This document shows, in pieces, positions 33,631 to 46,601 of a stretch of DNA of 64,000 nucleotides. The position numbers and the translations under genes were made by a program. This DNA comes from Pteria penguin (taxonomy: Eukaryota > Mollusca > Bivalvia > Pterioida > Pteriidae): positions 37,562,096-37,626,095 of the forward strand of contig CM068582.1 of the NCBI GenBank assembly GCA_035048485.1. The letters run 5' to 3'. The stretch's first letter is position 1; every line of letters begins with the position of its first letter. Under the pieces are notes generated by a model that made no database searches, was not told where the DNA came from, and saw nothing but the letters and a program-made list of their open reading frames with translations.

Positions 33631-33872
33631 GAAAGCATGGGATCTTAGTATATATATTATATGTAATAGGATTAGAGGCAAATCACGTGAGATGAAATAA
33701 TTTTAATTACAATGGTCTATAACAAATAACAGGAATTATAACATACACATGTATATACGTGTATAAATTTATTTTGTGCACCAAAAGTGGTCCAACATCG
33801 TACCTTAAGGACAAGACTTATTAGCTAAATGATAGGTTTACATGAAACAAGTAAGTACTCCTACCTTGGATG

Positions 33873-33878
33873 AATAAA
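33873..33878 (+). terminator. candidate polyadenylation signal of LRR gene 1
   Basis: First AATAAA downstream of the stop (243 nt). In AT-rich sequence such hexamers arise by chance. Confidence 0.4.
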
Positions 33879-33949
33879 TATAACACACATCAAATAATTG
33901 TTTCCAGCAAACAGACATGTCATACTTATGGAATTTACTTTAATTAAAA

Positions 33950-36740
33950 TTAAAATTGTTGTGTAAAACTAATAAATTTTCAAATCTTGTATATATACTT
34001 CAATTATTCCAAAGACTTCCGTCCTTCCCAAATAAAAAGCTTAAAATTGATGAAGCATATTTGATATCAAAGAACCGTTATTATTTCGTCTTGTCATTCA
34101 GAACATGTGACTTTTATAAAGAGGTAACCCTTTCTGCGATTGGCCCTTCTATTGCATGCCCGTGCAATGGTCAGATAGAGATTTTAAAAGTGTTAAGTCA
34201 AAACATCTGTCATCTGAATCACGATGGTAAAACTTTCATAAAACAATTATTAGTAGTATTGGTAACCCAGCAAGTCCTGTGTGTCAATCAGTTAACGTAC
34301 TTGGTTTATTCAACAAAACCCAGAGGAGGCATCGAAGTCATGGTATACGCAAATAAAGCAAACCTGCAATACATATTATTTTCTTTGATGCTCTTTTGCC
34401 ATTTATAAATAAACCTTTGGGCCTTCATCACATTCGTACAAAAGTTAATTCTATTCACTCAGAAAATTACACGAGTTGTACGTATCGTCGAGACAACGTA
34501 TATATACTGATATAAGCTCCGCAGAGTGTGATTAGATGGCATTATTGTGAACATAACGACCACTAGATTTTTCGTCAGATATATCTATGGAAAAATCTAA
34601 TCGCCCTTTCATCAAGATTAAGTTTGCAAATAAAGGCATTGATTATTTATATTTTGGCCAAATTTTAAATCATAAGTCTGTATTAGAGAAAATACCTCCA
34701 TATTTCAAAAACAAAGATTCGCCATGTACTTCCCATAGCTACGCACCATCAGTTGCATTATAATTAATGCAGACTAAGTTATAATTACAAATGGTTTCTA
34801 CAGTGTCTTGATCTTTGCAACTCTGCATGCCATCCTCAACCATGTACATGTTCCTCATCTAATTTTATATTCTCCTTGTGGCCATGTCATTACTGGTGAT
34901 CTAAATATCGTTAAAAATACCAAATTAACAGAACTTTTACTTAAAGGTCCAAAATACAGAGAACCCAAATCATTCACATTCAATATTTTGAAAATAAAAG
35001 CTCAGCTCGTGCGAGGAATATGCTACACGATGAGCAAAAAGAGAAGAAGTACAGGTCGACACTTTTTCGGAATGGATCAAATCTATTGCAGTACTGCTGA
35101 GATCAAAAATAAAAAAATTACAAGGCTCTGTAAACGCCAGATTCGAATCTATTTTTTAAGATCCTGATGTTTTCAGAGAACTTACCTCCCTCCAAGAACA
35201 TTTCATCATTACACCAGCAGATAAAGCTTCTAATAATTATACATTTACTTGTAAGAAATATTACTTTGACAGCCTAGTGAAAGAGTTAGGATTAAATTCA
35301 GCTCCAGGAAATCCTACTTATACTCTCACGACCTTTTCGGTTTCGGAAGTACTTTAGAATCATTAATCTGTTCTCAATACGTTTAGTATTGACACAAATA
35401 AATTAAATTTGGAACTTCCATATTTGTACTGCATTCCAGAAATGCACAAAAATCCTTACAAACAACGCTTTATCGCTGGTTTCTCGAAGTGTTCCACAAA
35501 ATCTTTATCGATGTTACTCACAAAATTATTATTAGAAATTAAATCTGGCCTTCATAAGTATTGCGAAACAGTATATACCAGAAGTGAAATTAATCAAATG
35601 TGGATCCTTAAAAATTCAAAATAGTTGTTAGAACATCTGAAATTAAAAAGTTTTACTAAAATGCACTCCATCAAGTCTTTTGACTTTTCGACTCTTTACA
35701 CAACGGAAATTATCCAAAATGCATTTACTAGTAAAATTAAAATATATAGTTATAGGCCAAGTTGTCGAAATGCGCATCTGGTGCACAAAACTAAAATATA
35801 TATGTATATATTTTCTATATCTTGATAAAACTTACATTGTTAAGGAAAATTCTGATTCCAAAAATAAATATACTGAAACAGATGTCATCCAGATGTTGAA
35901 GTTTCTTATCGATAACTTTTTTGTGGTCATTGGAAGAAAGGTTTTTCAACAAATTGTCGGCATTCCAATGGGAACTAACTATGCTCCGCTTCTGGCTGAC
36001 ATATTCCTTTACTCATACGAAGCTGAATTCATTCAGTCTTTGCTTTCGCAAGGAAAGAAACAATTGGCTCTTGACTTACAGATATATAGATGACTTGCTT
36101 TCAATTAATAATCCATCATTCGCGGATTACCTTAGCATCATCTATCTAAGGGAACTGGAGGCCAAAGAAACCACAAAAAGTAGTAATTCTACTTCGTATT
36201 TAGATATTATGTTGTCTTTCGACATTAATGGTCAATTGAACACTTCATTCTATGACAAACATGACGATTTCAAATTTGTTATCACAATTTTTTTTATAAG
36301 TAGCAACATTCCATCATCGCCCGCATACGGCGTATTCATATCTCATTTAATACGTTATTCCAGAGCATTTTCAAATAACAATGACTTTGTTCTGAGGCGA
36401 CTTTCAGATAAGCTACTGAACCAGGGTTATATGTGTGCTAGACTAACAACGTGACTGAGGAAGTTCTATGGTCGTTACGAGACTCTTATTACTCGATATG
36501 ATATCTCGTTATCCAGACTTTTAAATGATATTCTGGACTAAAACCGACTGAAACCAAATTTGACACCTTCTATACTAGAAGTATACCTACTTTGACTTCT
36601 CCATATATAAATATATATATGGAATTTATACGATTTGACTCTTTCCCCTGGGTATATGTGACGGGTGTTTCTAACAAGCAGGAGATGTTCACTCTCCCCG
36701 AGCACTTGATCTCACTCCATCATAGCGGTTCACATATGCT
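33950..36740 (+). pseudogene. Penelope-like retroelement relic (RT)
   Basis: Fragments in shifting frames keep the order of a known reverse transcriptase family abundant in molluscs and cnidarians: IKFANKGIDYLYFGQILNHK (about 34618), GHVITGDLNIVKN (34883), KGPKYREP (34948), DPDV.RELTSLQEHFIITPADKAS (about 35160), PYLYCIPEMHKNPYKQRF (35415), KSFDFSTLYTT (35670), QQIVGIPMGTNYAPLLADIF (35951), RYIDDLLSINNPSF (36084) and LRKFYGRYETLITRYDISLS (about 36457). The catalytic YIDD is preserved, but stops and frameshifts interrupt at least six places. A 3' tail GTGACGGGTGTTTCTAACAA ... TCTCCCCGAGCACTTGATCT follows at about 36658. I assign Penelope-like from remembered family structure; a GIY-YIG domain was not found. 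Confidence 0.8.
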
Positions 36741-38394
36741 CTTCAAGTAGACATTTTTCGTTATTTTCTACTTGATTTTTACTTTCACTGATTTTGTAAG
36801 TCCTCTGGTTTCATGATTTTCGGACTTATGGTTTGGATTTATCCATCAACTTTACATTGTATTTCCTTTTAGATCTTCGCACGAATTTTTATTTTATGAA
36901 TATGTATCTTTAAGAGTATTGCACAATCTCTCTTCGGTTTCAATGAACAAGAAATAACTTTAGCGTCTGTATATTTATTCCATATTTTAATATTTCCTTA
37001 TTCACATGTACAATGATTTTATTTGACTCTTTTCTTACCGTAAGGAGTGGCCCTATATGAATGATAGGCCACAATACCTTACGTTGCTTAAACTTGCAAT
37101 ATTGATAAACGGAATAGCCGGCAAAATTCTACGCATTTCGGGGTCAAATATCTAAAATACATAAACATTAAGCAAACGATCGGCCATAATAACTTTCCCC
37201 CGATATGTCGTCTGAAAGCTCCACACACAGTTTTTTTCCTAACCTGTGTCAAATCTATTAAAATTACAATTATCCCTCATATAGGTCAGTACTTGCGCCT
37301 AATTCCTATCATATTTTCAAATACATGTACAAGTAAAATTATATATTGGTCAATGTTGCAATGGATAACAAACCACTTGGAGTTTGCAGTCTTAGATACT
37401 GAAAGGTATGACACTTTGTATTTATGAATAAGTCTATTAAAGTTATTAAAGTTGTCAGTAAGCACTCTTCTTATATCTTTCTTTTTCTCTCCAGATATAT
37501 GAACTTCTTTAGATAAGGTAATTTCTCACTTATATAATGGCAGTTCTTTTCTTCCTCTAATTTATCCTTCTGCAGATTGATTTCTGTTGCCTGCATTATA
37601 TTTAAGTTTTGATCGGTTTTATAGCATCTTTACCAATTAAACTAGAAAACGATGATGTTCCAGGTTATTTGAATTTTTTTACAGCATGACCATCTTCTCT
37701 ATTTATTCACTTAATGTACACTCTTAAGGATGAAACCAGAAATCAAGAAAACCTGCATATTACTCACAATCTTGTATGCCAAAAGAAAGGCATGTCATGT
37801 TGACTCCTAAAACGAATGTCAAGGTTCAGATGTAACACTATAACACTACATTTTTCTTATTAAAACAGTAAATTAAATATCATATACATCAGCATGGTCT
37901 TTCCCAACTCCTATATGGCAAGTCCTATGTTGTCTGTCGTCCCGGTTGTATCACTACAACAGAAAAAAACCCCACCTTTATGCAGAACACAACGTGCAAG
38001 AAAATACAATATTTCAATTAAATTGTTTAATGATAACCGTCATTGTCGTATCTAGACTAAAATAATGTTTATGTTTTAAAGTTGGAGGCGACATATGTGA
38101 GCACCGGGGCGGGGGGGGGGAGGGGGTTCCGATGACATGTCCCCCGGATAATGTTTGAAAATTAGAGGGCACCGGAAGCCCATTTCCTGGCTTTAAGGCC
38201 CTGAAATAAAGGATTAAATGATCCGTAAAATTATCCTTTATTTTGTAAAGATATGAACATTTTGTCTTCAAAACTTAAGGTATTTACCAGGGTTAGGTGT
38301 TAAACCATTTAACAAAGAAAAAAGAGGAGTTACTGGCTCAGTTATGTGGCAGAAGTCACCATGGAGCTATACAATACATGAATATAAATATTAT
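36741..38394. other. intergenic, no gene seen
   Basis: AT-rich. A G-rich run lies at about 38106-38127. No recognisable coding or repeat structure. Confidence 0.55.
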
Positions 38395-38890
38395 ACTAGA
38401 ACATATAACAAAAATATTTGATTGTAGTGCAATTACGATACCGACTTAAGATGGTCATTTAATTTGACAAAAGCCAAACAAATGATGTGGTTAAAGCACA
38501 CTTTGATGACAAACCTCTTAAATTCGACAGTACCAAACCTTTATTGAATGTATGTGGAAGTCGTTGTCACACAACTGAAATCCAAAGTTTTGTCAACCCT
38601 GAGTATTGGGGCAATATTATTATCATAAATTCTGTTTTATAGCGAAATCAACACTAGAAAGGATAAAAGTATATCTTAGGAGTTGTAATTTGGAGAAAGA
38701 TAAAAACTGGTGCATGAATTTGAAATAATAGTGTCACTTGAACAGAACAACAAACGGCGGTCTTTCGCATTCACATAACAACCTGCAAAACAATCGCTGT
38801 TTACTCGACGTTTTCCTTCATTTAATTTTAAGAAGCACCTGTTGTGTTATTGTTAGTGCCATAGTCATGTGACACCAGTTACTTTCGTAT
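38395..38890. repeat. local duplicate of 40010-40385
   Basis: TACGATACCGACTTAAGATGG (38436) and TGTTAGTGCCATAGTCATGT GACACC (38848) recur in the same order at 40068 and 40344. The second copy is shorter and contains an orphan retroelement tail. Confidence 0.8.
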
Positions 38891-39504
38891 TTTGAAATGT
38901 AAAAGATCGTCTTTTATTTTAAGGATCCACGTCTAAGTCATCTTTCACATATTTACTTCATATGTTTTTTTAGTGTTGTTTAGATTTAAAGCAATCATAT
39001 TTAGTTCAATGACAAACCTTCCTTAAGGGATTAAATCACCGTTTCAAAGGGGTTAAAAGTCTACAGTTATGTCTACATGCCCAGTGCATTAGTCTATCTG
39101 GCCATTGAAGATCCTCAAGCTTATAAATTATACGTTATTGAATTATTATATCATAAATATGTATGCCTTAGATTGGTACAAATCATATTTTACAATAGAG
39201 AATACATCACATAGCTTTAAAAGAAATGCACAATACACCGCTAGTGAGATACTCTCTGACGAACTTGTGAATGAAATAGTCTTTTTCAATTATGACAATG
39301 TACCGAGAGAGGTTTTATTTTGATATTTAATGTATAGAAATACGAGTTCAAATGCAGTAGATAAGTAATATGATGCATACTATATCTCTGATTAAATAAA
39401 GATTTCTTTCATCAACATTTACCTTATTCTACCACCATACTTATTTTCTGTTTTTATATATTCTAATATATGAATAATGTTTACTCTTTAATTATTTCCA
39501 TACA
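38891..39504. other. intergenic; one small unassigned ORF
   Basis: The 72-codon ORF 39105-39323 (contains YALDWYKSYFTIENTSHSFK) has no recognised motif and no clear splice partner. Confidence 0.4.
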
Positions 39505-42320
39505 TTGCAGTTATATTCTGTATGGAGTTATAAATGACGGGCGTGTAAAGCCAGCTGTAGATGCTTACATTTATAGTTTTGTCATTTTAATCTTACTACT
39601 TGCGATTGACAAGTGTTATACTGTCCCTGACTTTTTCCGTAAATTCCTTATTTCTGTTATTTTGTCGAATATCATTATCTCTAGGACTTTAGGGTTCCTA
39701 ATGATGTGGTAGTTTTGACCGGCTTATTGTAGTGATGGAATTGGAGACAAATGTCTGACGCAGGTACTGCAATTTGATGATGCTGTTCTGAATAGATTTG
39801 CTATCGGTAATTCATAAACCCCTTGTAACATCCGAAACGGAAAACAAATATAAGTTTGATAAAATTGAATTCTACATAGCCCTTTCTTTGTAATTTGTTG
39901 ATAAAGACATCGGATGAGTTTTAATACTAACAGAGAAGACGAAAACAGAAGACATCTGACAAAGCTGTATGACACAGATCACCAAAGACATGCACACAAA
40001 AGATGAACATAGTAAAATATACACAGAAAAAACGACATTACCAAAATATTCGATTGTGCTGCGGTTACGATACCGACTTAGGACGGCCAATTGAAGTAAC
40101 AAATGTCAATCAATTAGTGTGGTTAACCAGTTTACGAGCGCCCACCTTCCCACTCACCGCAAAAGCAGCACAATCAAAGGACACAAATTTAAAAATCCAT
40201 AAATAATCGTCCATATAGAGAACAAGGATCAACAGGTTTCAGGCGGGTGTGGCTAGCCAAACAGGAGACGCTCACTCCTCCCGGGCACCTGGTCTCACCT
40301 CTGAATTGCAGGGGTCCGTGAATGTCCACTGTGGTACATTGTTGTTAGTGCCATAGTCATGTGACACCGGTTATTTTCGTATTTTACATTAACAGATTTT
40401 TTATACACGAAAAGTTAATAGAATAATATGTTGCTATCAAAAATATGTAAGGCGACATCAACATAAGTAAACCGTGCTGAAAATATAGAAATATGAAATA
40501 TGATATCCCAGCATTAACATTGGTAGATGGTAGCGGATGAGCAATGATATATGTGACGTCCCTGTTATGTTTCTCTTTAGAAATACTACATATGGATTCA
40601 ACGCACAATTTTACTTCTATTTTTCACTGGGCATGGGCGAATGCTGAACTGATCATGGCTGGAACGTTTTTGTACGAAAATTTATCAAAAACCATTTGCA
40701 TATACATGTAGTTAATGGACGCCTAAGACCTGCTTTGCTAAAGTTACTTAACTGTATTATGTCTCGCCAAGAATATTTTATTGATATGGTAACGGCCCCA
40801 CCCAAGTATTGACACTTCATGTCTGTCGTAAAAGTCTCATTCGGAAGATAGGGTACTAATGTGTCGCCAGTGCAAGGGAAAGGGGGTAGGGGTGCTGAAG
40901 AGAGCCAAGCACGCCACCGTTGAGCTATGCTAGCTCTAGATCTGCTGAAGAACTTCATCAAATCGCCAGTACATGTATTTGTTGACACATATATGTCTGT
41001 GGTAATATCGGTATCTTTTTTCTCATCTGAGAAAATTGCTAGAAAGCTATTGTCATAGCGATTTGTCAGTCGACAGATTTTGATCAAACTTGATATATTT
41101 GTAGTACTAGTGGATATCTACACAGTTGTGTTTTATTTAGATTTGTCATCATGTTGCGCCACCATAGACAAATGTATGCCAAGAGGGTGCAAAGATTAAA
41201 AATCTTTTGGTATCTGTGTGGTCTAGAATAATGATAAATTCATGTTGTTGTTGTTTTTTTTTCTCTCAAAACGGAAAAGGAATTTTTGACGTTTGGACGT
41301 CTTTTTGGACTTCTGTCATTTCAGCATAATTTCAAATGATTTTCTCCTTATAGGTTGCTTAGAATGCATTGATTTTGTGTTTTAACAGATTTTATTGTAA
41401 CTAATGTAATTGGAAAAAGTGAAATACAGAAATGATTTCATGGATTGTTGTTTTTGTTTCACATTTAAGATCAAATATTTTGACGGTTTTTACCGTCTTT
41501 TTGGGCTTTGTCATTTTCACATATTTTTGTGTCATTTTATTGATTTATTCAATACATAGAAGGAATGAGGCATTCATTTGCCCACATTTGTTTAAAAACA
41601 TATATTTCATGGGCTATTTCAAAGTATTATGTGAAAATTCTGTTTTCTATATTCATTTTTGATATGGTCAACTATGGCATGCTTAAGGTTAGCAGTTAAA
41701 ACCCCCAATAGAGGTAATTTTTTTCATTCCATTTCATTTTAAACGAAAACAAGTTTGAAATTGTTTTCAACACTCAATAAGTCATATTAGTTTAAAAAAT
41801 AATACTGACAGCATTTTTTCACACATTTTGTTTCATTCTCTTGATTTATTCAATTTACATTATAACTCATAAAACATTTATTTGCTAACGATTAACAGAA
41901 AATATCTCTTCAAAGGATTATTTCATGTCAGAGTTTAGTCTGACATACTGAAGGAAAGCTATTCAAACCCTGCTAAGGTTAGGCAAATGTTTTGTTGTCA
42001 TTTTATACAATAACAAGATTTTAAATAACATTTAAGAAATAAAACTTTGATTGTATCTTTTTCACCTATTTTGCATCAAAGTCAAGATTTATTCAGCGTT
42101 CGATCAATATTCCTCTTCGTATAATGTTGATGCGTCAATATACCAAGCATTATGAACTTTACTTTCTACATATCAAATGCTATAGATTATTTTTAAATGT
42201 TTCTTCCGCTTCTCAAGTACTGCTAATCTGCTAATTATGATTTTACGCTCTCATACATCAAGTAAATTTTATATATATCTGTTGATTTCCCAACGTATCT
42301 TATAGATAATATAAGAATGC
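39505..42320. repeat. segmental duplication, copy B
   Basis: Collinear with copy A (10564-13700) but without the LINE. Contains the second copy of the 38.4-kb local repeat, an orphan Penelope-like tail and a SINE relic at 40757-40950 that matches the one at 12898-13140. ORFs within are short and unsupported. Confidence 0.7.
40215..40335 (+). mobile_element. orphan 3' tail of the Penelope-like element
   Basis: GGCGGGTGTGGCTAGCCAAA ... ACTCCTCCCGGGCACCTGGT ... AGGGGTCCGTGAATGTCCAC is the same sequence type as the tail at about 36658-36730 but has no RT sequence before it. It is either a severely 5'-truncated insertion or a non-autonomous derivative. Confidence 0.65.
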
Positions 42321-42840
42321 AAATTAATGTATAGTGTGGCCAATACAAATACATATACATTTTGTTTACCCATGATATTTATTTAGAAGAACATTAAAGG
42401 TTTTCTATTACATCAAGTATGTTCAAGTATGTTCTTTAGCTGTATCCAATGAGCAATGATTGTCTCCTATGACATATTTGAAATATTCTGATAATTAAAT
42501 ATTCATAATAACTACTATTAGTCATTGTGCATATTTAAATATTCAGAATATTTCAAATATGTCATAGGACAATTGCGTTAGTCTTAATCCGATATGTTTT
42601 TATTTATATTTGGGTGGGTGCGTTGTTCCTTTATTTGTTTGTTTGATTTTTGTTATGAGAGGAGTTTCATGCTTCGACTACGTTTCGACCTTATTAACAG
42701 GTTTAATGACACTTCTAGATTATTTATAGATATTTGATAATATCGTAAAGATCGGAATCGTTATAGCATAACAATGGTGGTAAGTTTCAGAAATTAAGAA
42801 AGATGTAACCAATGGACAATAAGTGCAAATACATAATAAC
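42321..42840. mobile_element. foldback element at 42466-42568 within otherwise empty sequence
   Basis: The 26 nt at 42466-42491 (CCTATGACATATTTGAAATA...) are the exact reverse complement of 42543-42568. The loop is about 51 nt and AT-rich. The rest of the stretch shows nothing. Confidence 0.8.
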
Positions 42841-43604
42841 AGAGGGATCTAACACACGCCACGTCTGCCGTGAGAGAAAGATCTACCATATGCCACGTCT
42901 ATCGTGAGAAAGGGATCTAACATACCCCACGTCTACCATGAGAGAGGGATCTAACATATGCCAAGTCTATCGTGAGAGAAGAATCTAGCATATGTCAGGT
43001 CTACCGCGAAAGAGGGATCTAACATATGCCACGTCTACTTTGAGAGAGGGATTTAGCATATGCCACGTCTACCGTGAGAGAGGGATTTAATATATGCCAC
43101 GTCTACAGTGATATAGAGGGATATAACATATGCCACGTCTAACGTGAGAAAGGGATTTAACATATGCCACGTCTACAGCGAGAGAGGGATCTAACATATG
43201 CTATGTCTACCATGAGAGAGGGATGTAACACATGTCACGTCTACCGTGAGAGAGGGATCTAACACATGCCACGTCTACCGTGAGAGAGCGATCTAACATA
43301 GTACCGCGTCTACAGCGAGAGCGGGATCTATCATATGCCATGTCTACCGTGAGAGGGATCTAACATATGCCACATGTACCATGAGAGAGGGATCTAATAT
43401 GTGCCAAGTCTACCGTGAGAGAGGAATCTAGCATATACCACGTCTACAGTGAGATAGGGATCTAACATATGCCGCACCTACCGTGAGAGAGGGATCTAAC
43501 ATATGCCACGTCTCTCGTGAGAGAGGGATCTAACATAGGCCACGTCTACAATGAGAGAGGGATCTAACATATGCCACGTCTACCATGAGAGAAGGATCTA
43601 ACAC
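42841..43604. repeat. 34-bp minisatellite, left block (about 22 copies)
   Basis: Units of 34 bp with GAGAGAGGGATCTAACATAT and GCCACGTCTACCGT, diverged at several positions. CACGTC is retained in most units. Confidence 0.93.
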
Positions 43605-45072
43605 AGGGATGTCTTAGAAGCCGGTGTAACCGTGACCCCCATTGAAAACTGACCCTCAAGTCGGTTTTCAACGGTTTAAGGGTCGATTTTTAACGTTGAA
43701 AATTGACTCGGTCCGTTATTTAATCATTAAACTTTAAAACTGGGTATCAGAGGTAGGGTCAAATTTCAACATTAAAAGACAACCCCATGTCGAGAAAACC
43801 ATTCGATTATTCGACAGTAAGTAAAACGAACTTAAAAACTGGTCATTTGAGGTAGGGTCTAATTTCAACATTAAAAAACGACCCCATCTCGAGAAAATCT
43901 CCTAATTACAATATAAGTATTTAGCTAAGTACATTGTTTGTTTTGTTAAATAAAGAGGAATGCTTTGCGGATAAAATGCATGGACAGTAGTTAGGAAGAG
44001 AGTGTCAATATTTCAACATTAATCAATGACTCCCTATTAAAACAATTCGAACTCCGGTTAATAACATAGTGTAACTATTCGATTATTCGATAGTATGTAA
44101 ATGAACTTGAAAATTGGTGATTAGAGGTAGGGTCAAATTTCAACGCGCCCAAGTCGAAAAAATCTCCTTTTTACGATACTTGTACTTTCAGTGGGGTAAT
44201 CTTTTAACGTTAAGAAAGGCTCACCTTAATAGCTTATAAAATGTCTTTGTTCAGGAGATATCTGGAACAATCAATGCATGTAGATTAATTATACGGTAGT
44301 AGATTCGTTCCTTATATTTTGTTTCGTCAACTTTTTACATTTTAGATATACTGTGTTGATATACCCACATAAAAAGTTTTCAATAAAATTATATAGAAAA
44401 AATTCCAATAACGGTTGATATCAAGCGGTCTAGGGAATTATTAGAAAATTCGGTCTCTGACAAGTGTTTGTCTTCGAGACAAACTGATAATCTGTTGCCC
44501 TCAATTCCAGTCAATAACTGTATAATATTCACAAGAAAACCAAATATTGGCCGAAAAGATGCCATGGTCAATATGGGAGGGGGGATTCAATATCCAGAGC
44601 ATAGAGCCAGTGCCAAAAAATCTTTTCCCCAAAATAGTCCCCCAACACCAGGAAAATCTGTCTAGTAAATAAAGCTTTTCTCCCGAGAAAAAAAAGTACA
44701 CTAGTATCTAAGAAATGCAATTCGAGTTTAAAATCATCATCAAACCACAAATCTTTCCCCTTGTATTTATTAACCTTTTTCTGTATGCACAATGTGTGTC
44801 AGTTGCGAAACTCGATTCGCTCCGATATGGAAGGAGGAGGCAAAGGTTATATGGAAGGGTGAATGAGCTGGAATGGTGAGGGACATCCCATATGTCCACT
44901 TCCCTTCCATAGAAACTTGTTTTTCGATGCTATACATAAAATTAAAAATCGTTGAAAAATGACCCCATGAGGAGTCAAAATGTAACGGCTTGTGTCAATT
45001 TTCAACGACTTTTGGGACAAAATTAGTATGCAAAACTGACCCCGGGTCAGTTTTTAACATTCAAACCTGTCT
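43605..45072. mobile_element. 1.47-kb insertion splitting the minisatellite
   Basis: The minisatellite stops inside a unit at 43604 and resumes at 45073. The insert begins near TCTTAGAAGCCGG and ends near AAACCTGTCTAAGA, giving a 7-bp TCTTAGA/TCTAAGA inverted end. It is full of TTGAAAATTGACCCC-type words near both ends, in opposite orientation, plus three internal degenerate copies of a TTTCAACATTAAAAAACGAC ... CTCGAGAAAA block. No long ORF. Probably a non-autonomous transposon. Confidence 0.65.
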
Positions 45073-45350
45073 AAGAGAGGGATCTAGCATATGCCATGTC
45101 TGCCGTGAGAGAGCGATCTAACAAATATCATGTCCGTCTACCGTGAGAGAGGGGTCTAACATATGCCACGTCTACCGTGGGAGAGCGATCTAACAAATAC
45201 CACGACTACCGTGAGAAAGGGATCTAACACACGCCACGTCCGTATGAGAGAGGGATCTAACAAATGTCACGTCTACCGTGATAGAGGGATCTAACACACG
45301 CCACGTTTATTTTGAGAGAGTGGTCTAACAAATGTCAAGTGTTCCGTGAC
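45073..45350. repeat. 34-bp minisatellite, right block (about 8 copies)
   Basis: Same unit as 42841-43604, with more divergence toward the right edge. Confidence 0.92.
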
Positions 45351-45490
45351 ATAGGACCTCGAATTTTACTGTCTCATGTAAATGACAGGACGGAAATGCA
45401 CCAGCTGTGAGATTCACACAAGGGATCTTGAGGTCATGAGGTCACGGGTCAAACAGCTTGCCGATTAAGCGACTACATCTTATTTTACTA
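45351..45490 (-). mobile_element. SINE relic
   Basis: On the - strand: a tRNA-like start near GTAGTCGCTTAATCGGCAAG, then GTGAATCTCACAGCTGG, TGAGACAGTAAAATTCGAGG. It matches the head-to-body junction of the 30260-30540 family. Truncated. Confidence 0.55.
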
Positions 45491-45650
45491 GGTAAATAAG
45501 ATATTCACATAAAAAGTTTGCCGGTCTAGAGAGAATTTGGGCGAAGTGCGTTAGTCAGAATTAAACACCTTTACCTACTGTCCAAACCAATACAGAACAA
45601 CTCTGCAACACAACGAAGGAAGAATGAAGTAATATGATGTGTAAGTTAAA

Positions 45651-45856
45651 GTCCGGACATATTTGGTCCTGTAAATATCTTTTTGTCGCTTTTGCAGAAT
45701 TTCAATGCTAAGAGTTTTCTTAAATGTTTATTTTCATTAGAATACTAATTGCCAATTCTATGGTTAATATTAGCAAATATTTCCGCGTTTTTTATCTTCA
45801 TTACTCCTTAATTTCCGGGTTGGATTTCACCAGCTAGCAACACTTTAATTTACACC
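45651..45856 (+). promoter_or_regulatory. upstream region of LRR gene 2, duplicated from gene 1
   Basis: Aligns with 29421-29631 in two blocks, one around GAATTTCA and one around CACTTTA...TACACC just before the ATG. The conserved spacing to exon 1 suggests 5' UTR and core promoter. Confidence 0.5.
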
Positions 45857-45890
45857 ATGGACAGGCAGACACGTATGAATTTCACATTAA
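45857..45890 (+). CDS. LRR membrane protein gene 2, coding exon 1
   Basis: ATG in context ACACC-ATG-G, eleven codons (MDRQTRMNFTL) plus A, then donor GTAAGT at 45891. Joined to the acceptor TTTGTTTCCAG ending at 58371, the split codon is AGT (Ser) and the frame continues VLFIFVMNAVIV, forming a signal peptide. The partner exon is 12.5 kb away, so the link is inferred from the paralogue at 29632-29665 (same phase, same peptide) rather than from proximity. Confidence 0.8.
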
Positions 45891-46354
45891 GTAAGTACTT
45901 TAAAGTTTCAAGTCAAATACATTTCTATTTAAAACTTGATAGCTCTTTCAAGAGAGGATAATAATTGTTTTTATTCCGGTCGTCCTCTTAATAATTAGAT
46001 AATCTTCGATTAATCGTTCTAAACATCAAATACTATAATAATACCCAAAATAAAAAATTGAACATATATATATATATGTATGTTTGTATGTATTTATGTA
46101 TATATATTAAGTAAAAACCAGTGTAATAATGAAAAGAAATATCTGTTTGCACGTTTGGGAAAATTTTCAAAAAGATACTTCAGATTCGAACAGATATGAA
46201 AGGAATTTTTTTTACAAAGAGACGACAATGCCTATTGATCGTGAGATTAAAGGTCAAGCTTATGAAATCTAAATTGTAGACTGAAAGTACATCTTCCATA
46301 TTTCCGAGGCCGATAGAGATCTTCATTTAAGTGTGTAGTCGGAATCTAAAAACA

Positions 46355-46387
46355 CCCCCCCCCCCCAAAAAAAAAAAAAAAAAAAAA
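46355..46387. repeat. C-run/A-run homopolymers
   Basis: About 13 C followed by about 20 A. Confidence 0.9.
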
Positions 46388-46601
46388 CCCAACAACAAAC
46401 CCCAACTTGCTTCTGCTGCAGAATGACAAATCCTGAACGACAGATGACGTACGGATCGTTGTCTCCACAATATTGCTCATTCTGATGTTAATTAGAAGTA
46501 GTCACCATCGTAATATTTTACTATGGTTACTCCTCCTTACCAGCAAGTTGTTTCTTATCTCGACTGTATCGCCAGAGGCTTTTGAATATAAAGAAAGTTT
46601 T

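Noticed and set aside
33631..33950. Search for a TIR-encoding exon after LRR gene 1
   Set aside because: No TIR box-like sequence (for example DAFISY-type) in any forward frame before the Penelope-like relic.
42841..45350. CRISPR-like appearance of regularly spaced repeats
   Set aside because: Units are head-to-tail without unique spacers, and the genome is eukaryotic; it is a minisatellite.
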